Shown here in pieces: positions 34,227 through 42,962 of a stretch of DNA of 64,000 nucleotides (within the stretch, counting starts at the first letter, position 1; each line of letters begins with the position of its first letter). This DNA comes from Turneriella sp942492915 (GTDB lineage Bacteria > Spirochaetota > Leptospiria > Turneriellales > Turneriellaceae). The notes under the pieces are model-generated. The model searched no databases. It was given only the letters and a program-made list of their open reading frames with translations, and was not told where the DNA came from. The DNA is taken from assembly GCA_942492915.1 (NCBI GenBank), contig OW818662.1:2170001-2234000 (forward strand), written 5' to 3'. A program made the position numbers and the translations under genes.

Positions 34227-34829
34227 TCAAAGAGTATAAAGAAACTCAGCAAGTTGTGATTCGGCGAGCGCAAGGCTTTCGCCAAAACTAATCACTCCTT
34301 CTTCATGACCTGCCATTGCCAGCACGCGCACGTGCCTGAGATTGGTCCCTGCATACAGCCTGCGCATCTCGAGTGCCATCGCGGGTGTGCCATAAGGCAC
34401 AGAACGTTCCGTTGCAGGTATGAGACCCTGCGCGTTTTCCCATAGCGCACGGTGGTGAACGTGTATGACCGCACGAATTACCGGGTCGAGTTCGTAAACT
34501 GCCGCGTGCGTCAGCGATTCTGATGAAGCCGCCACCTCGCCTTCGCATTCGACCCGGTTGTCGGCAATACTATAGGCCCTCACGACGCTGATGTCTGCTG
34601 CAGAAAGCTGTGCTTTCTCCCCCGTCTGGGTGCCTGTGATATAGAAAGTTCCGCGGGTGTCGGCGCGCTCGCTCACATTGCCATACCCAATGCCGTCGGG
34701 GTAAACGCCGATGAGCCCGCGAGCGAACAGACGATCGCGGCATTCGATCAGGTGACGCACAGATGCATAGGCCGGCGCTTCTGTTCTCTGCCAGCTGCAG
34801 GCATATTTCGTTACGCCTTCATCGCGCAT
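34227..34829 (-). CDS. Class II aldolase/adducin family protein
   Basis: A 200-residue protein starting MRDEGVTKYACSWQ. Aldolase-class-II zinc motifs are visible: GIGYGNVSER, ITGTQTG, SESLTHAAVYELDP, VHVHH and, further on, AGHEEGVISFG. Family members split sugar phosphates such as fuculose-1-phosphate or ribulose-5-phosphate, or act as decarboxylases; the acidic catalytic residue pattern is consistent but the substrate is unknown. It begins 14 bp after the DUF3108 gene and precedes the glycosyltransferase, likely one operon. The upstream Arg-rich 39-residue extension is rejected. Confidence 0.88.
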   Translation of the reverse strand: MRDEGVTKYACSWQRTEAPAYASVRHLIECRDRLFARGLIGVYPDGIGYGNVSERADTRGTFYITGTQTGEKAQLSAADISVVRAYSIADNRVECEGEVAASSESLTHAAVYELDPVIRAVIHVHHRALWENAQGLIPATERSVPYGTPAMALEMRRLYAGTNLRHVRVLAMAGHEEGVISFGESLALAESQLAEFLYTL

Positions 34830-34843
34830 GGGTGGTTTACTTT

Positions 34844-35665
34844 TTACGGCTGTGAATACTGCTCGAGCAGTATATTCGCGACGCCGAGGTAAGGCATTGA
34901 GGTCCAGATTTTCACCGGCACAAAATCTGCATCGGCGGTAATCCACATGTCAATCTGCGACTGCGTGTTGAAGAACACGTTGCCCATCTGCGGGCCTTTA
35001 CCCTTTGCCTCATCGGCAAGCGCTGAGCGCACGTGAATAATTTCGCGCGTACCAAAAAAAGGGACATCAGTTCGTTTCTCGCGCGCGAGAACCTTTAAAA
35101 TCAGAGTACGCCTCGAGCCAGCGGGCAGAACGGGCACCCGCAGCACTTCACCCACTTTGGGAATGCGGCCAGTACTGCGCACATAATAAAAGGCCCCCAG
35201 CAGGTCTTGATATCCGCCTGAGATACTGACATCCGATGCGTCGTTCGATTCTGACTTCGGTGGGTTGCTGTGCGGATAACTCAGTTCATGAAAACGTTTT
35301 TCGTTTTTTTCGACCCTTACCGATCTGCCGGCAAAACGAAACTTTCGGCGCTGGTAGGTGTCGCCCTGGTAAGCTTCTTCGTATGCGATCACGGGAGTGC
35401 GCGCCACATGGTTCCACTTGGCGGCGAACGAGCCTTGGATATAGTAGATGCCGTGCATCACGGGCAGTGAATTGACCCGCGCGTTGATTGTGATAAACCT
35501 ATCGCCTTCTGACCGAGTGCGCATCGTCACATCGCCGGCGCGAATACCCTTCCATTCAATGCGAAAATTCATCGTTTCATTGTAGAAGCCGGGAAGCTTC
35601 TGGGCAAAAAGCCCTAACGGCAGAGCAAGAACGCAGACCACAATGCTGCGTGACATCCATTTCAT
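34844..35665 (-). CDS. DUF3108 domain secreted protein
   Basis: A 273-residue protein starting MKWMSRSIVVCVLALPLGLF, a signal peptide. The mature part has the DUF3108 pattern: NFRIEWKGIRAGDVTM, ISGGYQDLLGAFYYVRS, RVPVLPAGSRRTLILKVL and a closing QSQIDMWITADADFVPVKIW. Proteins of this family are periplasmic or surface and mostly of unknown role. It begins the leftward DUF3108-aldolase-GT4-GH130 run. Confidence 0.82.
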   Translation of the reverse strand: MKWMSRSIVVCVLALPLGLFAQKLPGFYNETMNFRIEWKGIRAGDVTMRTRSEGDRFITINARVNSLPVMHGIYYIQGSFAAKWNHVARTPVIAYEEAYQGDTYQRRKFRFAGRSVRVEKNEKRFHELSYPHSNPPKSESNDASDVSISGGYQDLLGAFYYVRSTGRIPKVGEVLRVPVLPAGSRRTLILKVLAREKRTDVPFFGTREIIHVRSALADEAKGKGPQMGNVFFNTQSQIDMWITADADFVPVKIWTSMPYLGVANILLEQYSQP

Positions 35666-35789
35666 TGCCTGCAATGTTTCACCGAAAGGCTCGGTCAAGA
35701 TGATTTAGTTGAACGCAGACCAAAACCGCTGCGATAGAAAATTCCCGTTATTTTGCTTGCGGCACGCGAACGCCGGGCCTTTGTGGGGA

Positions 35790-38150
35790 ATGAAGCCGTT
35801 TATGCGATTCACCGCCCTCGCGCTGCTGCTTTTTCACGCCGATGCGCCTGTGTCGACGCTGGCAACCGACGAGGTGCGAAACGAGGGGTATCTGCCTGAA
35901 ACACCCGAAATGTACGATAGGGTGCCGGTTTCCGATTCGGCCTTTATTCGCCATCGGGGTTTGCCCGGGCGCGTCGACCTGACGCAGTTTTTTCCGTTGC
36001 CTGGCAAACAGGGCAAACAAGGCAGCTGCGTCGGTTGGGCGACTACCTATGCGCTGAAGAGCTACCACGAGAAGCGCAAGCGTAATATCGATTTCGGCCC
36101 ACACGTGCAAGAACAGAACGGCAGCGGCGAGCACGTGTTTTCACCAGCATGGACATATAACCAGATCAACAAGGGGCGTGACCGCGGCGCGCACATACCA
36201 CATGCACTCGACCTGCTCGTCGAAAAAGGCGCGGTCAGCTGGGCAGACTGGCCTTACAACGTTGCGGATTTCAAAAAACAACCAACCGGCGCGCAGCTGA
36301 AAGCAGCGGCGAAGTACCGTGCAAAAGGGTATGAGACCGTACCAGCGCACGATACCGAAGCACTCAAAGCAGAACTCGCGAAAGGGCAGCCGATGGTGAT
36401 CGGCGTGAACTCAGGCCCTGACCGCTGGAAATGCTGCCGCAACGACAGCGTATACGACGGTTACACGGTCGCGAACAAGAACGGCCATGCGATGGTGCTC
36501 ATCGGTTACGACGACAACAAAAAATCGCCTAAAGGCCACCGCGGCGCCTTCAAGATCATGGATTCTGACGGCAATAACTGGGGAACCAACGGATACGGGT
36601 GGGTGTCATATGAATTTTCGCGGCAATTCTTTTATGCAGCCTATGCCTTACGCGATTGGCAGCCCGGCGGCGACGACGAAATTTCGCAGAAATTGCAGCC
36701 TGTGAAAAACGTGCGCGCAAGCCAGGGCACAGACTCAGACAGCGTCACTGTCACATGGGCCGCAGCGACCGGTGCACTCGGTTACCAGATCTTGCGTAGC
36801 GACAGCGCCGATGGCGCCTTTTTGCAGATCGCAGAAACGGCAGAGGTTCACTTCAAAGATTTTTCAACGGATTCAGGCCGCACGTACTATTACAAGATTG
36901 TCGCGGTCAATGAAGACGAAAAGACCGATGCGAACGCGAGCCTCATCGCCAGCGGATACGCGGCCGTGCAAAAAATTCTCGGAGCGGTGCAAGGTCTCAC
37001 GGGAGAACTCACCCCCACCGGGCAGGTCAAACTAGTCTGGCAGCCGGTTGAGGCAGCGACTTCATACAAAGTCACAAAAGAGAACATCGCTACTGGTGCA
37101 TTTGCCACCATTGCCACGCCGCGCTCGGCAACGCACATTGACATAAGGCCAGCGGGAGGGCCAAACACCTACGCGGTGATCGCCGTGGGTAAAAACGCAG
37201 AAGCGCCCCCTTCGGCGACCATCACCGTTGAAGGTAAATCGGGAATACCGGCACGCGTCGAAAATCTGCAGGCGTCGGCGGGTGTTTACGCAGACAAGAT
37301 TGAGCTCAAATGGGACGCAGTACCGGGAGCTGACCGCTATTGGATCGTACGTTTCAGCGCGCAGACGGGTTCATGGGAAGAAGCGGGTTATGCAAAGACC
37401 AACACTTTTAACGACACTTCGACCGCGGCGATCAGCGGCATCCCAAAGGCGTACAGCGTGCGCGCGATCATAGGCATTCAGGTTGGGCCGGCGGCCTTAC
37501 CCGCGCGGGGCCACGCGAATGCAAATGTCAATCGTGCGGGTGCACCGCCGCTGCCCCCCACGAAACTGACCGCCAAAAACGTACCGAGCGGAGTATTGCT
37601 TGAATACGCCCGCGTGCCGGGTGCGGCAGACTATCTCATTTTTCGCAAAACTCCAGGTGAAGCCTCATGGAATTTTGTTACCGCCAAGAAATCGCTGCGC
37701 TTCACCGAAGAGTTGCAGACCTCGGGCAAACTCTATTTCTATTCGGTCAAGGCGCGCGGCACAAACGGCGTCGAATCTGAATTTTCAAAACCAGTGGGAT
37801 TTTCCCTAACCACCGATCGGTCGCTGTTCAAAAATCGCAGCGCGCAACCGTTACTCAGAACCGGGGCGCTCTCTGGCAATTTTGCCGGCACTTTCTACGG
37901 CAAGAACGCCAAACAGATCGAATTTCAGCTATCAATTGAAGACACGGTGCAAGGTACGGAAATTATACTCTCGCATTCGGGACGAACGTATAGAACCGCA
38001 ACACCGGGACTCACCGAGCCGCACCGCATATTGACCTCTGGCCTTGAGATTTCCGTTGCCGGTGGTAACTACAACCTGCTGTTCATTGCTTGCAGACAGA
38101 AATCTTCATGTGGTGAAGCGTTCAGAGATACGGCGACACGGTTGCCTTAG
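35790..38150 (+). CDS. Secreted papain-like (C1A) protease with Fn3-like repeats
   Basis: A 786-residue protein from ATG at 35790. Signal peptide MRFTALALLLFHADAPVSTL. The C1A domain (about residues 45-290) has QGSCVGWAT with catalytic Cys80, NKNGHAMVLIGYDD with His233, and DSDGNNWGTNGYGWVSY with the Asn at 262. Four fibronectin type III-like modules follow (for example VTWAAATGALGYQILRSD and KLVWQPVEAATSYKVTKE), then a short beta-rich C-terminal domain. It is likely an exported protease. Secreted C1A enzymes in this lineage are of interest for host or prey protein degradation, but that is inference. Confidence 0.9.
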   Translation: MKPFMRFTALALLLFHADAPVSTLATDEVRNEGYLPETPEMYDRVPVSDSAFIRHRGLPGRVDLTQFFPLPGKQGKQGSCVGWATTYALKSYHEKRKRNIDFGPHVQEQNGSGEHVFSPAWTYNQINKGRDRGAHIPHALDLLVEKGAVSWADWPYNVADFKKQPTGAQLKAAAKYRAKGYETVPAHDTEALKAELAKGQPMVIGVNSGPDRWKCCRNDSVYDGYTVANKNGHAMVLIGYDDNKKSPKGHRGAFKIMDSDGNNWGTNGYGWVSYEFSRQFFYAAYALRDWQPGGDDEISQKLQPVKNVRASQGTDSDSVTVTWAAATGALGYQILRSDSADGAFLQIAETAEVHFKDFSTDSGRTYYYKIVAVNEDEKTDANASLIASGYAAVQKILGAVQGLTGELTPTGQVKLVWQPVEAATSYKVTKENIATGAFATIATPRSATHIDIRPAGGPNTYAVIAVGKNAEAPPSATITVEGKSGIPARVENLQASAGVYADKIELKWDAVPGADRYWIVRFSAQTGSWEEAGYAKTNTFNDTSTAAISGIPKAYSVRAIIGIQVGPAALPARGHANANVNRAGAPPLPPTKLTAKNVPSGVLLEYARVPGAADYLIFRKTPGEASWNFVTAKKSLRFTEELQTSGKLYFYSVKARGTNGVESEFSKPVGFSLTTDRSLFKNRSAQPLLRTGALSGNFAGTFYGKNAKQIEFQLSIEDTVQGTEIILSHSGRTYRTATPGLTEPHRILTSGLEISVAGGNYNLLFIACRQKSSCGEAFRDTATRLP

Positions 38151-38205
38151 GCCTCGGCTGCGCCATTTCGTTTGACGCGACGCGCGGTAGCGCAAACCCA
38201 CACGC

Positions 38206-38646
38206 ATGGCAAAACCGCAGCGCACCCGTCGCGACGAATACCGCTACTTCGCGCCCATCATAACACGCTGGTCTGACAACGACATCTATGGCCACGTCAA
38301 CAACGTCGTGTACTATTCGTATTTCGATTCGGTGGCCAACCTCTACCTCATCGAGCGTGCAGGGCTTGGCATTCACACGGACAATATCGTCGGTTTCGTC
38401 GTCAGCTCGGGCTGCAACTACCATGAGCCAATTGCATACCCCGAGAAATTATCGGGAGGATTTCGTACAAACAAGCTCAGCGGCTCGTCGGTCGAATATG
38501 GCGTCGCAATCTTCAGAGAGGGCAGCGACGTCGCCGTCGCAGACGGCTTTTTCACACACGTGTTCGTCGATCGCAGCAGCGGCAAGCCGGTGAGAATCCC
38601 CGAAAAGATTCGCGGAGCACTCGAAGCGATTCTAGCAGGTTCCTGA
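38206..38646 (+). CDS. 4HBT-family acyl-CoA thioesterase
   Basis: A 146-residue hotdog-fold protein. RWSDNDIYGHVNNVVYYSYFDSV is the conserved thioesterase helix motif with catalytic Asp and His-Asn; GFVVSSGCNYHEPIAYPEKL follows. Such proteins hydrolyse acyl- or aroyl-CoA in the cytoplasm. The stop lies in the loop of a 10-bp hairpin. Confidence 0.9.
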   Translation: MAKPQRTRRDEYRYFAPIITRWSDNDIYGHVNNVVYYSYFDSVANLYLIERAGLGIHTDNIVGFVVSSGCNYHEPIAYPEKLSGGFRTNKLSGSSVEYGVAIFREGSDVAVADGFFTHVFVDRSSGKPVRIPEKIRGALEAILAGS

Positions 38647-38660
38647 AAAAGGGACCTGCT
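38634..38660 (+). terminator. 10-bp hairpin over the thioesterase stop codon
   Basis: Arms 38634-38643 and 38651-38660 pair with one wobble; loop TGAAAAA contains the stop TGA (38644-38646). The left arm is the last coding residues Ala-Gly-Ser. Confidence 0.6.
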
Positions 38661-38725
38661 GGCAAATCAGTGAGATGAAAATCGGCAGGCCGCGATGAGG
38701 CTACCGAGCACTGGCCGACGCCGTT

Positions 38726-39436
38726 TTATTTAGCGATGGCATTGCCGTAGGCAAGAAGCCCGAGCAGCTGAAACGGCGAGGTAATGATATCCAGGGGTAC
38801 CGTAATGCCATACCACGCGTACATTGCCGCAAGATTCAGCCGACTGCGTTCTTGCCAGGCAATTTCGCGCATGACTTCGGCGTAATCGGTTGAGGCTGCC
38901 TGGGTGAAAAAGGTTACCTCAGAGGGTTCTTGCCAGTATGCTTGCATGCCCGTGAAACTATAGATGTTCGTGAAATCCATGACGAGTAATGCTGAGGGCT
39001 CAGGCCCGGGCGCCACTGGGTACTGAAAATGCGCCTTAAGAATCTTTGCGGCAGACACCCTGTCGCCTGTCTTCAAGAATAGAATTCTGCGAAACGCATC
39101 ATCGTTCAGACAGCAGGCATTTTGTTGAATCAGATATGCGGTGTAAGCTGCCGATATCGGCTCAGAGCTTTCGTAGAACCGGATTCCTGCGGGCGACGAC
39201 TCTACGTTGAGCAGGCGATTTGACCCGATAAGTACCTCAGCAAACTGCAGCGTAACCTTTTGCTGCGATACGGCCATTTTGCCGCTGAGGATGCGGTAGC
39301 TTTTGCCTGCGACAAGAGGCCGGTCGAATTCGTTGATAGGAGAGCGATAGTTCTCAATCGCCTTTGTGTTCTTCGTCGTCAGGCAGGCCAGATTCGGTAA
39401 GGCCGCGAGCGCAATCAGCAGCAACCGGGAGCCCAT
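38726..39436 (-). CDS. Putative lipoprotein of unknown function
   Basis: A 236-residue protein beginning MGSRLLLIALAALPNLACLT with a lipobox (PNLAC). The mature part has ISAAYTAYLIQQNACCLNDD, a paired Cys segment, and a hydrophobic C-terminal stretch (YAWYGITVPLDIITSPFQLL). No family recognised. Starts at 39451 and 39475 add residues ahead of the signal and are less natural. Confidence 0.65.
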   Translation of the reverse strand: MGSRLLLIALAALPNLACLTTKNTKAIENYRSPINEFDRPLVAGKSYRILSGKMAVSQQKVTLQFAEVLIGSNRLLNVESSPAGIRFYESSEPISAAYTAYLIQQNACCLNDDAFRRILFLKTGDRVSAAKILKAHFQYPVAPGPEPSALLVMDFTNIYSFTGMQAYWQEPSEVTFFTQAASTDYAEVMREIAWQERSRLNLAAMYAWYGITVPLDIITSPFQLLGLLAYGNAIAK

Positions 39437-39535
39437 GCACCAGATTAGCATCTGCCTGCAGACGTAAAGGGACAATTGGCGTTGGCAACACGATCTGCTC
39501 GCCTTGCGCGAAGCGTGCTCAAGAATGGCCCCACG

Positions 39536-40954
39536 ATGAAATCTTATCCGTACTATCTGGCTAATCGGCCCGTCGCTGCCGGTGCCGGCACGCTAAAGGT
39601 GCTCGACAAATACACGAACGCCGTCTTCGCAGAAGTTGCTCTCGCCGATGCGCAGGTGATCGACCGTGCGATCGCAGCTGCCGTCGAGGCAGAAAGACCA
39701 ATGGCTGAACTCGCTGCATTCGAGCGACGGGCGGTGCTCGAGCATGTGCTCACCCGGGTATTTGAGCGGCAGGCAGAACTCTCTGAGCTCTTGTGTACTG
39801 AAGCAGGCAAGCCCATCAAAGATGCACGCGGTGAAGTCACGCGCCTCATGGACACCTTTCGCATCGCGATGGAAGAATCGACCCGCATCGGCGGCGAGGT
39901 GATGCCACTCGACATCACGCCGCGCACGAAGGGCTACCGCGGCTTCACGAAACGCGTGCCGATTGGCGCCTGCTCATTCATCAGCCCGTTTAATTTTCCG
40001 TTGAACCTCGCCGCGCACAAGATTGCCCCGGCAATAGCAGCCGGATGTCCCTTTGTGCTGAAGCCGGCGTCACTCACACCCCTCGGCGCGCTCGTGCTCG
40101 GCGAAATTCTCGCCGAAACTGCGTTGCCGCCGGGAGCGTTTTCCATTCTGCCCTGCTCGCGCGACGCCGCAGACCTTTTCGTCACCGACGAACGCCTAAA
40201 GTTACTCAGCTTTACCGGTTCAGCCGAAGTCGGCTGGAAAATGAAAACGCGCGCAGGCAAAAAGAAAGTCACGCTTGAACTCGGTGGCAATGCAGCGGTC
40301 ATCGTCGACGCAGACGCCGACATCGAAGGGGTAGTACCACGTATAGTTTTCGGCGCCTTCTACCAGTCGGGCCAAAGCTGCATCAGCGTGCAGAGAATTT
40401 TGGTGCACGAAAGTCTCTACGAAAAGTTGCGTAGCCGCCTCGTCGCGGCGACCGCCGTTCTCAACGCGGGAGATCCTCACGATGAAAATACTTTTATTGG
40501 CCCGATGATTTCAGAAGGCGAAGCAAATAGACTCAAAAGCTGGATAGACGAAGCGCATGCCCATGGCGCGCGCATCTTGACCGGAGGCGCGCTCGTCGGC
40601 ACGATGCTCGAACCGACGCTCGTTGAAGACGTCAGCCCCGCTGACAGCCTGTACGCTGAAGAGGCGTTTGGTCCCGCGGCGATTCTCGAAACATTTTCAG
40701 ATTTCGACGAAGCGCTCGCGCGAGTCAACCGTGGCCGTTATGGTCTACAGGCGGGCATCTTCACGAAAGACATCGATAAGGCCATGCGCGCATGGGATAT
40801 TCTCGAAGTTGGCGGCGTGGTGGTCGGCGACGTGCCGAGCTTTCGTGTGGACAACATGCCATACGGCGGCGTCAAAGATTCGGGTCTCGGCCGCGAAGGC
40901 ATCCGTTCGGCGATTGAAGATATGACCGAGGTGCGTCTCATGGTGGTGAAGTAG
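39536..40954 (+). CDS. Aldehyde dehydrogenase (NAD(P)-dependent)
   Basis: A 472-residue ALDH. N-terminal part PNxNFPL-like SPFNFPLNLAAHKIAPA, VLKPASLTPLGA, SFTGSAEVGWKM, LELGGNAAVIVDADADI (general-base Glu), GQSCISVQRILVHE (catalytic Cys), EEAFGPAAILETFSDFD and NMPYGGVKDSGLGREG are all present. It oxidises an aldehyde to a carboxylate with NAD(P). Substrate unknown. ATG at 39536 preferred; the upstream extension is Arg-rich. Immediately followed by a DUF1905 gene (TAGATG), suggesting an operon. Confidence 0.93.
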   Translation: MKSYPYYLANRPVAAGAGTLKVLDKYTNAVFAEVALADAQVIDRAIAAAVEAERPMAELAAFERRAVLEHVLTRVFERQAELSELLCTEAGKPIKDARGEVTRLMDTFRIAMEESTRIGGEVMPLDITPRTKGYRGFTKRVPIGACSFISPFNFPLNLAAHKIAPAIAAGCPFVLKPASLTPLGALVLGEILAETALPPGAFSILPCSRDAADLFVTDERLKLLSFTGSAEVGWKMKTRAGKKKVTLELGGNAAVIVDADADIEGVVPRIVFGAFYQSGQSCISVQRILVHESLYEKLRSRLVAATAVLNAGDPHDENTFIGPMISEGEANRLKSWIDEAHAHGARILTGGALVGTMLEPTLVEDVSPADSLYAEEAFGPAAILETFSDFDEALARVNRGRYGLQAGIFTKDIDKAMRAWDILEVGGVVVGDVPSFRVDNMPYGGVKDSGLGREGIRSAIEDMTEVRLMVVK

Positions 40955-41245
40955 ATGACTTACAGCTTCACCGCCAAGGTCTGGGTCTACAAAGGGCCGA
41001 CACCATGGCATTTCGTCACCTTGCCGAAAAAACTCGCAGCCGAAATTCGCCTGTTTCACGCGAACCTTGCCCGAAGTTTCGGTAGCATCGCAGTTGAAGC
41101 GACGATCGGCGCAACCACCTGGAAGACATCGGTGTTTGCCGACACGAAATCAGGTTCTTACATATTGCCTTTGAAAGCAGACGTGCGCAAGAAAGAGAAC
41201 ATAAAACCCGAGAAACAGGTGCGCTTGAAGCTTGTGATTGCCTGA
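40955..41245 (+). CDS. DUF1905 domain protein
   Basis: A 96-residue protein abutting the ALDH stop. PWHFVTLPKKLAAEI, GSIAVEATIGATTWKTSVF and YILPLKADVRKKENI match the DUF1905 core (a small beta-barrel). Function of the family is poorly known; many members are fused to YdeI-like domains. Confidence 0.88.
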   Translation: MTYSFTAKVWVYKGPTPWHFVTLPKKLAAEIRLFHANLARSFGSIAVEATIGATTWKTSVFADTKSGSYILPLKADVRKKENIKPEKQVRLKLVIA

Positions 41246-41281
41246 ACAACTTTAGGCGATCGAAATTATTGCCACACGATC

Positions 41282-41315
41282 GCTGGATGGGTTTCTGAGG
41301 CAGAAACCGATCAGC
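41282..41315 (-). terminator. Imperfect hairpin at the end of the serine hydrolase gene
   Basis: GCTG-AT-GGTTTCTG pairs with CAGAAACC-AT-CAGC with a bulge. The right arm contains the TGA stop (41311-41313). Fits the general pattern in this window but is weaker than most. Confidence 0.4.
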
Positions 41316-42507
41316 TAACGCACTCGTAGAGAGCGCGGCAGAGCCGCAGCGTCTTGTCTGGCCTGATCTTGTAATCCATTTTGTTGCAGACATAACCGAA
41401 GGCGAGCTTTGCCTTTGGGTCGGCGAGCGCCAGCGAGCCACCCATACCCGAATGGCCGAACGCTTCGACGTTCGGCGAGTAAAGCCATCGCTCCTCTTTT
41501 AGAAACCCGAGGTTCCAGCCGAGTGGCTTTTGCAGCACAAGGTCGTAGCGCAAGGGATTTTCTTTCGTCAGCTCGCGCATGAGATCGTTGCCGGCAAACT
41601 GTAGCTTGCCGAGGCGGCCGCCGAGTGAAAACACATTCATGAGAGTTGCGAGTGAGCGCGCATTGGCGACACCGTTCACCCATGGCAATTCGAGGCGACG
41701 CACCCAGCGCTCATTGAAAATTTCGACACTCTTCGGGCCGGCCGATGGATTCATGTAAGCCTGCTCGATTGAGTTATTACCCGAAATAAACGCACGACCG
41801 ATGCGGCCTTCGGTTGTTTCGCCCATGATCATGTCGGGCACGAGCGCCATCAGCCGATCAGCCACCGAAACCGGATACAGCGTCGCAACTTTGTAGTCGT
41901 GCTCTGCGGCGAGCCCTATGTGGGCGTCGATGCGCAATTTTTTTGCCACTTCACGTGCAAAAAACTGCCCGACAGATTCGTGGGCCACCTGACGAAAAAG
42001 TTCACCGGCATATGCCCCCCATACCTGCGCGCCGTAACCCTGGTTGCTCCCGGGAATGAACAACGGTCGCTGCATGATCAGCGAATTGTAGACCCGCGGG
42101 TAGTTGTCGCCAAAGTCAGAGAGCTGCAAAGGTTTTTCAACTGCGTAGAGTCCTGCGCGGTGTTCGAGCAGCTGCCGGCATGTGATCTCGCCTTTTCCGG
42201 CAAGGGCAAAATCGGGCCAGTAATGCGCCACCGGCTTGTCGTAGTCGAACTTACGTCGCGTCGCGAGAATGAGAAAACACAGGGCTGTTAAGGCTTTCGT
42301 CACAGAGAAAACGGGTACGAGCGTATCGTCACGCCACGCGTCACGACTAGCTTTGTCTTTTACACCTGACCAGACATCGACGACTTTCTCACCGCGATGA
42401 TAAACACAGATTGCGCCGCCGATCTCTTGCTTCGCGTCAAAATTTGCCGCGAACGCATCGACGAGCTTCGAAAATGCCGGCTGCCAGTTTCCGTTGAGTT
42501 CTGCCAC
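41311..42507 (-). CDS. Beta-lactamase-family serine hydrolase (esterase-like)
   Basis: A 398-residue class-C beta-lactamase-fold enzyme. SVTKALTALCF carries the SxxK nucleophile motif, followed by YDKPVAHYWPDFA and a GYGAQVWGAYAGELF region with Tyr, and HSGMGGSLALADPKA as the HxG-type third motif. No signal peptide, so it is probably cytoplasmic; EstB-like esterases or lipid hydrolases share this fold. Antibiotic hydrolysis is not indicated. Confidence 0.88.
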   Translation of the reverse strand: MAELNGNWQPAFSKLVDAFAANFDAKQEIGGAICVYHRGEKVVDVWSGVKDKASRDAWRDDTLVPVFSVTKALTALCFLILATRRKFDYDKPVAHYWPDFALAGKGEITCRQLLEHRAGLYAVEKPLQLSDFGDNYPRVYNSLIMQRPLFIPGSNQGYGAQVWGAYAGELFRQVAHESVGQFFAREVAKKLRIDAHIGLAAEHDYKVATLYPVSVADRLMALVPDMIMGETTEGRIGRAFISGNNSIEQAYMNPSAGPKSVEIFNERWVRRLELPWVNGVANARSLATLMNVFSLGGRLGKLQFAGNDLMRELTKENPLRYDLVLQKPLGWNLGFLKEERWLYSPNVEAFGHSGMGGSLALADPKAKLAFGYVCNKMDYKIRPDKTLRLCRALYECVS

Positions 42508-42597
42508 GCGGGCAGCTTCGGGGTAGCGAATCAGCCGTCGTGAATTTTTTGCCTGCGCAAAGCCTAAAAACCGGATTTCACAAGCCGCCAGAACCGG

Positions 42598-42840
42598 TCA
42601 GCCGAACGTCAGTTCTCCCTGCTTTACCTTGGCGATCAGGTCAGTATAACCGCCAACAAAATTATCGTCGATAAAAATCTGTGGCACGGTCATGTGGTGC
42701 GTACGCGCCTTGAGCGCATTGTAGCCGGCGGGGTCGTTTTGAATATTCACCTCGTCGTAGGCGACACCCCGCCCCTTGAAAAAATCTTTCGCACGATCGC
42801 AATAAGGGCAATAATCTTTGGTATAAATAAGTACTTTCAC
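42598..42840 (-). CDS. grxC: Glutaredoxin
   Basis: An 80-residue class I glutaredoxin from GTG at 42840: MKVLIYTKDYCPYCDRAKDF has the CPYC active site, MTVPQIFIDDNFVGGYTDL the cis-Pro and GG loop. Reduces protein disulfides and glutathione-mixed disulfides. The long upstream frame to 42963 is a shadow. Divergent from the lipoprotein gene at 42963. Confidence 0.92.
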   Translation of the reverse strand: MKVLIYTKDYCPYCDRAKDFFKGRGVAYDEVNIQNDPAGYNALKARTHHMTVPQIFIDDNFVGGYTDLIAKVKQGELTFG

Positions 42841-42962
42841 TTTGATGACCCTAGCTGACAAGTTATGACCAAATCTGTTTTGCTGCCACTTTTCGTGCTC
42901 TAATGGCTGCCAACTGCCGTGGTAATGCTTTGCCGCCTGAATCGCCAGGAGTATTGGCGACA

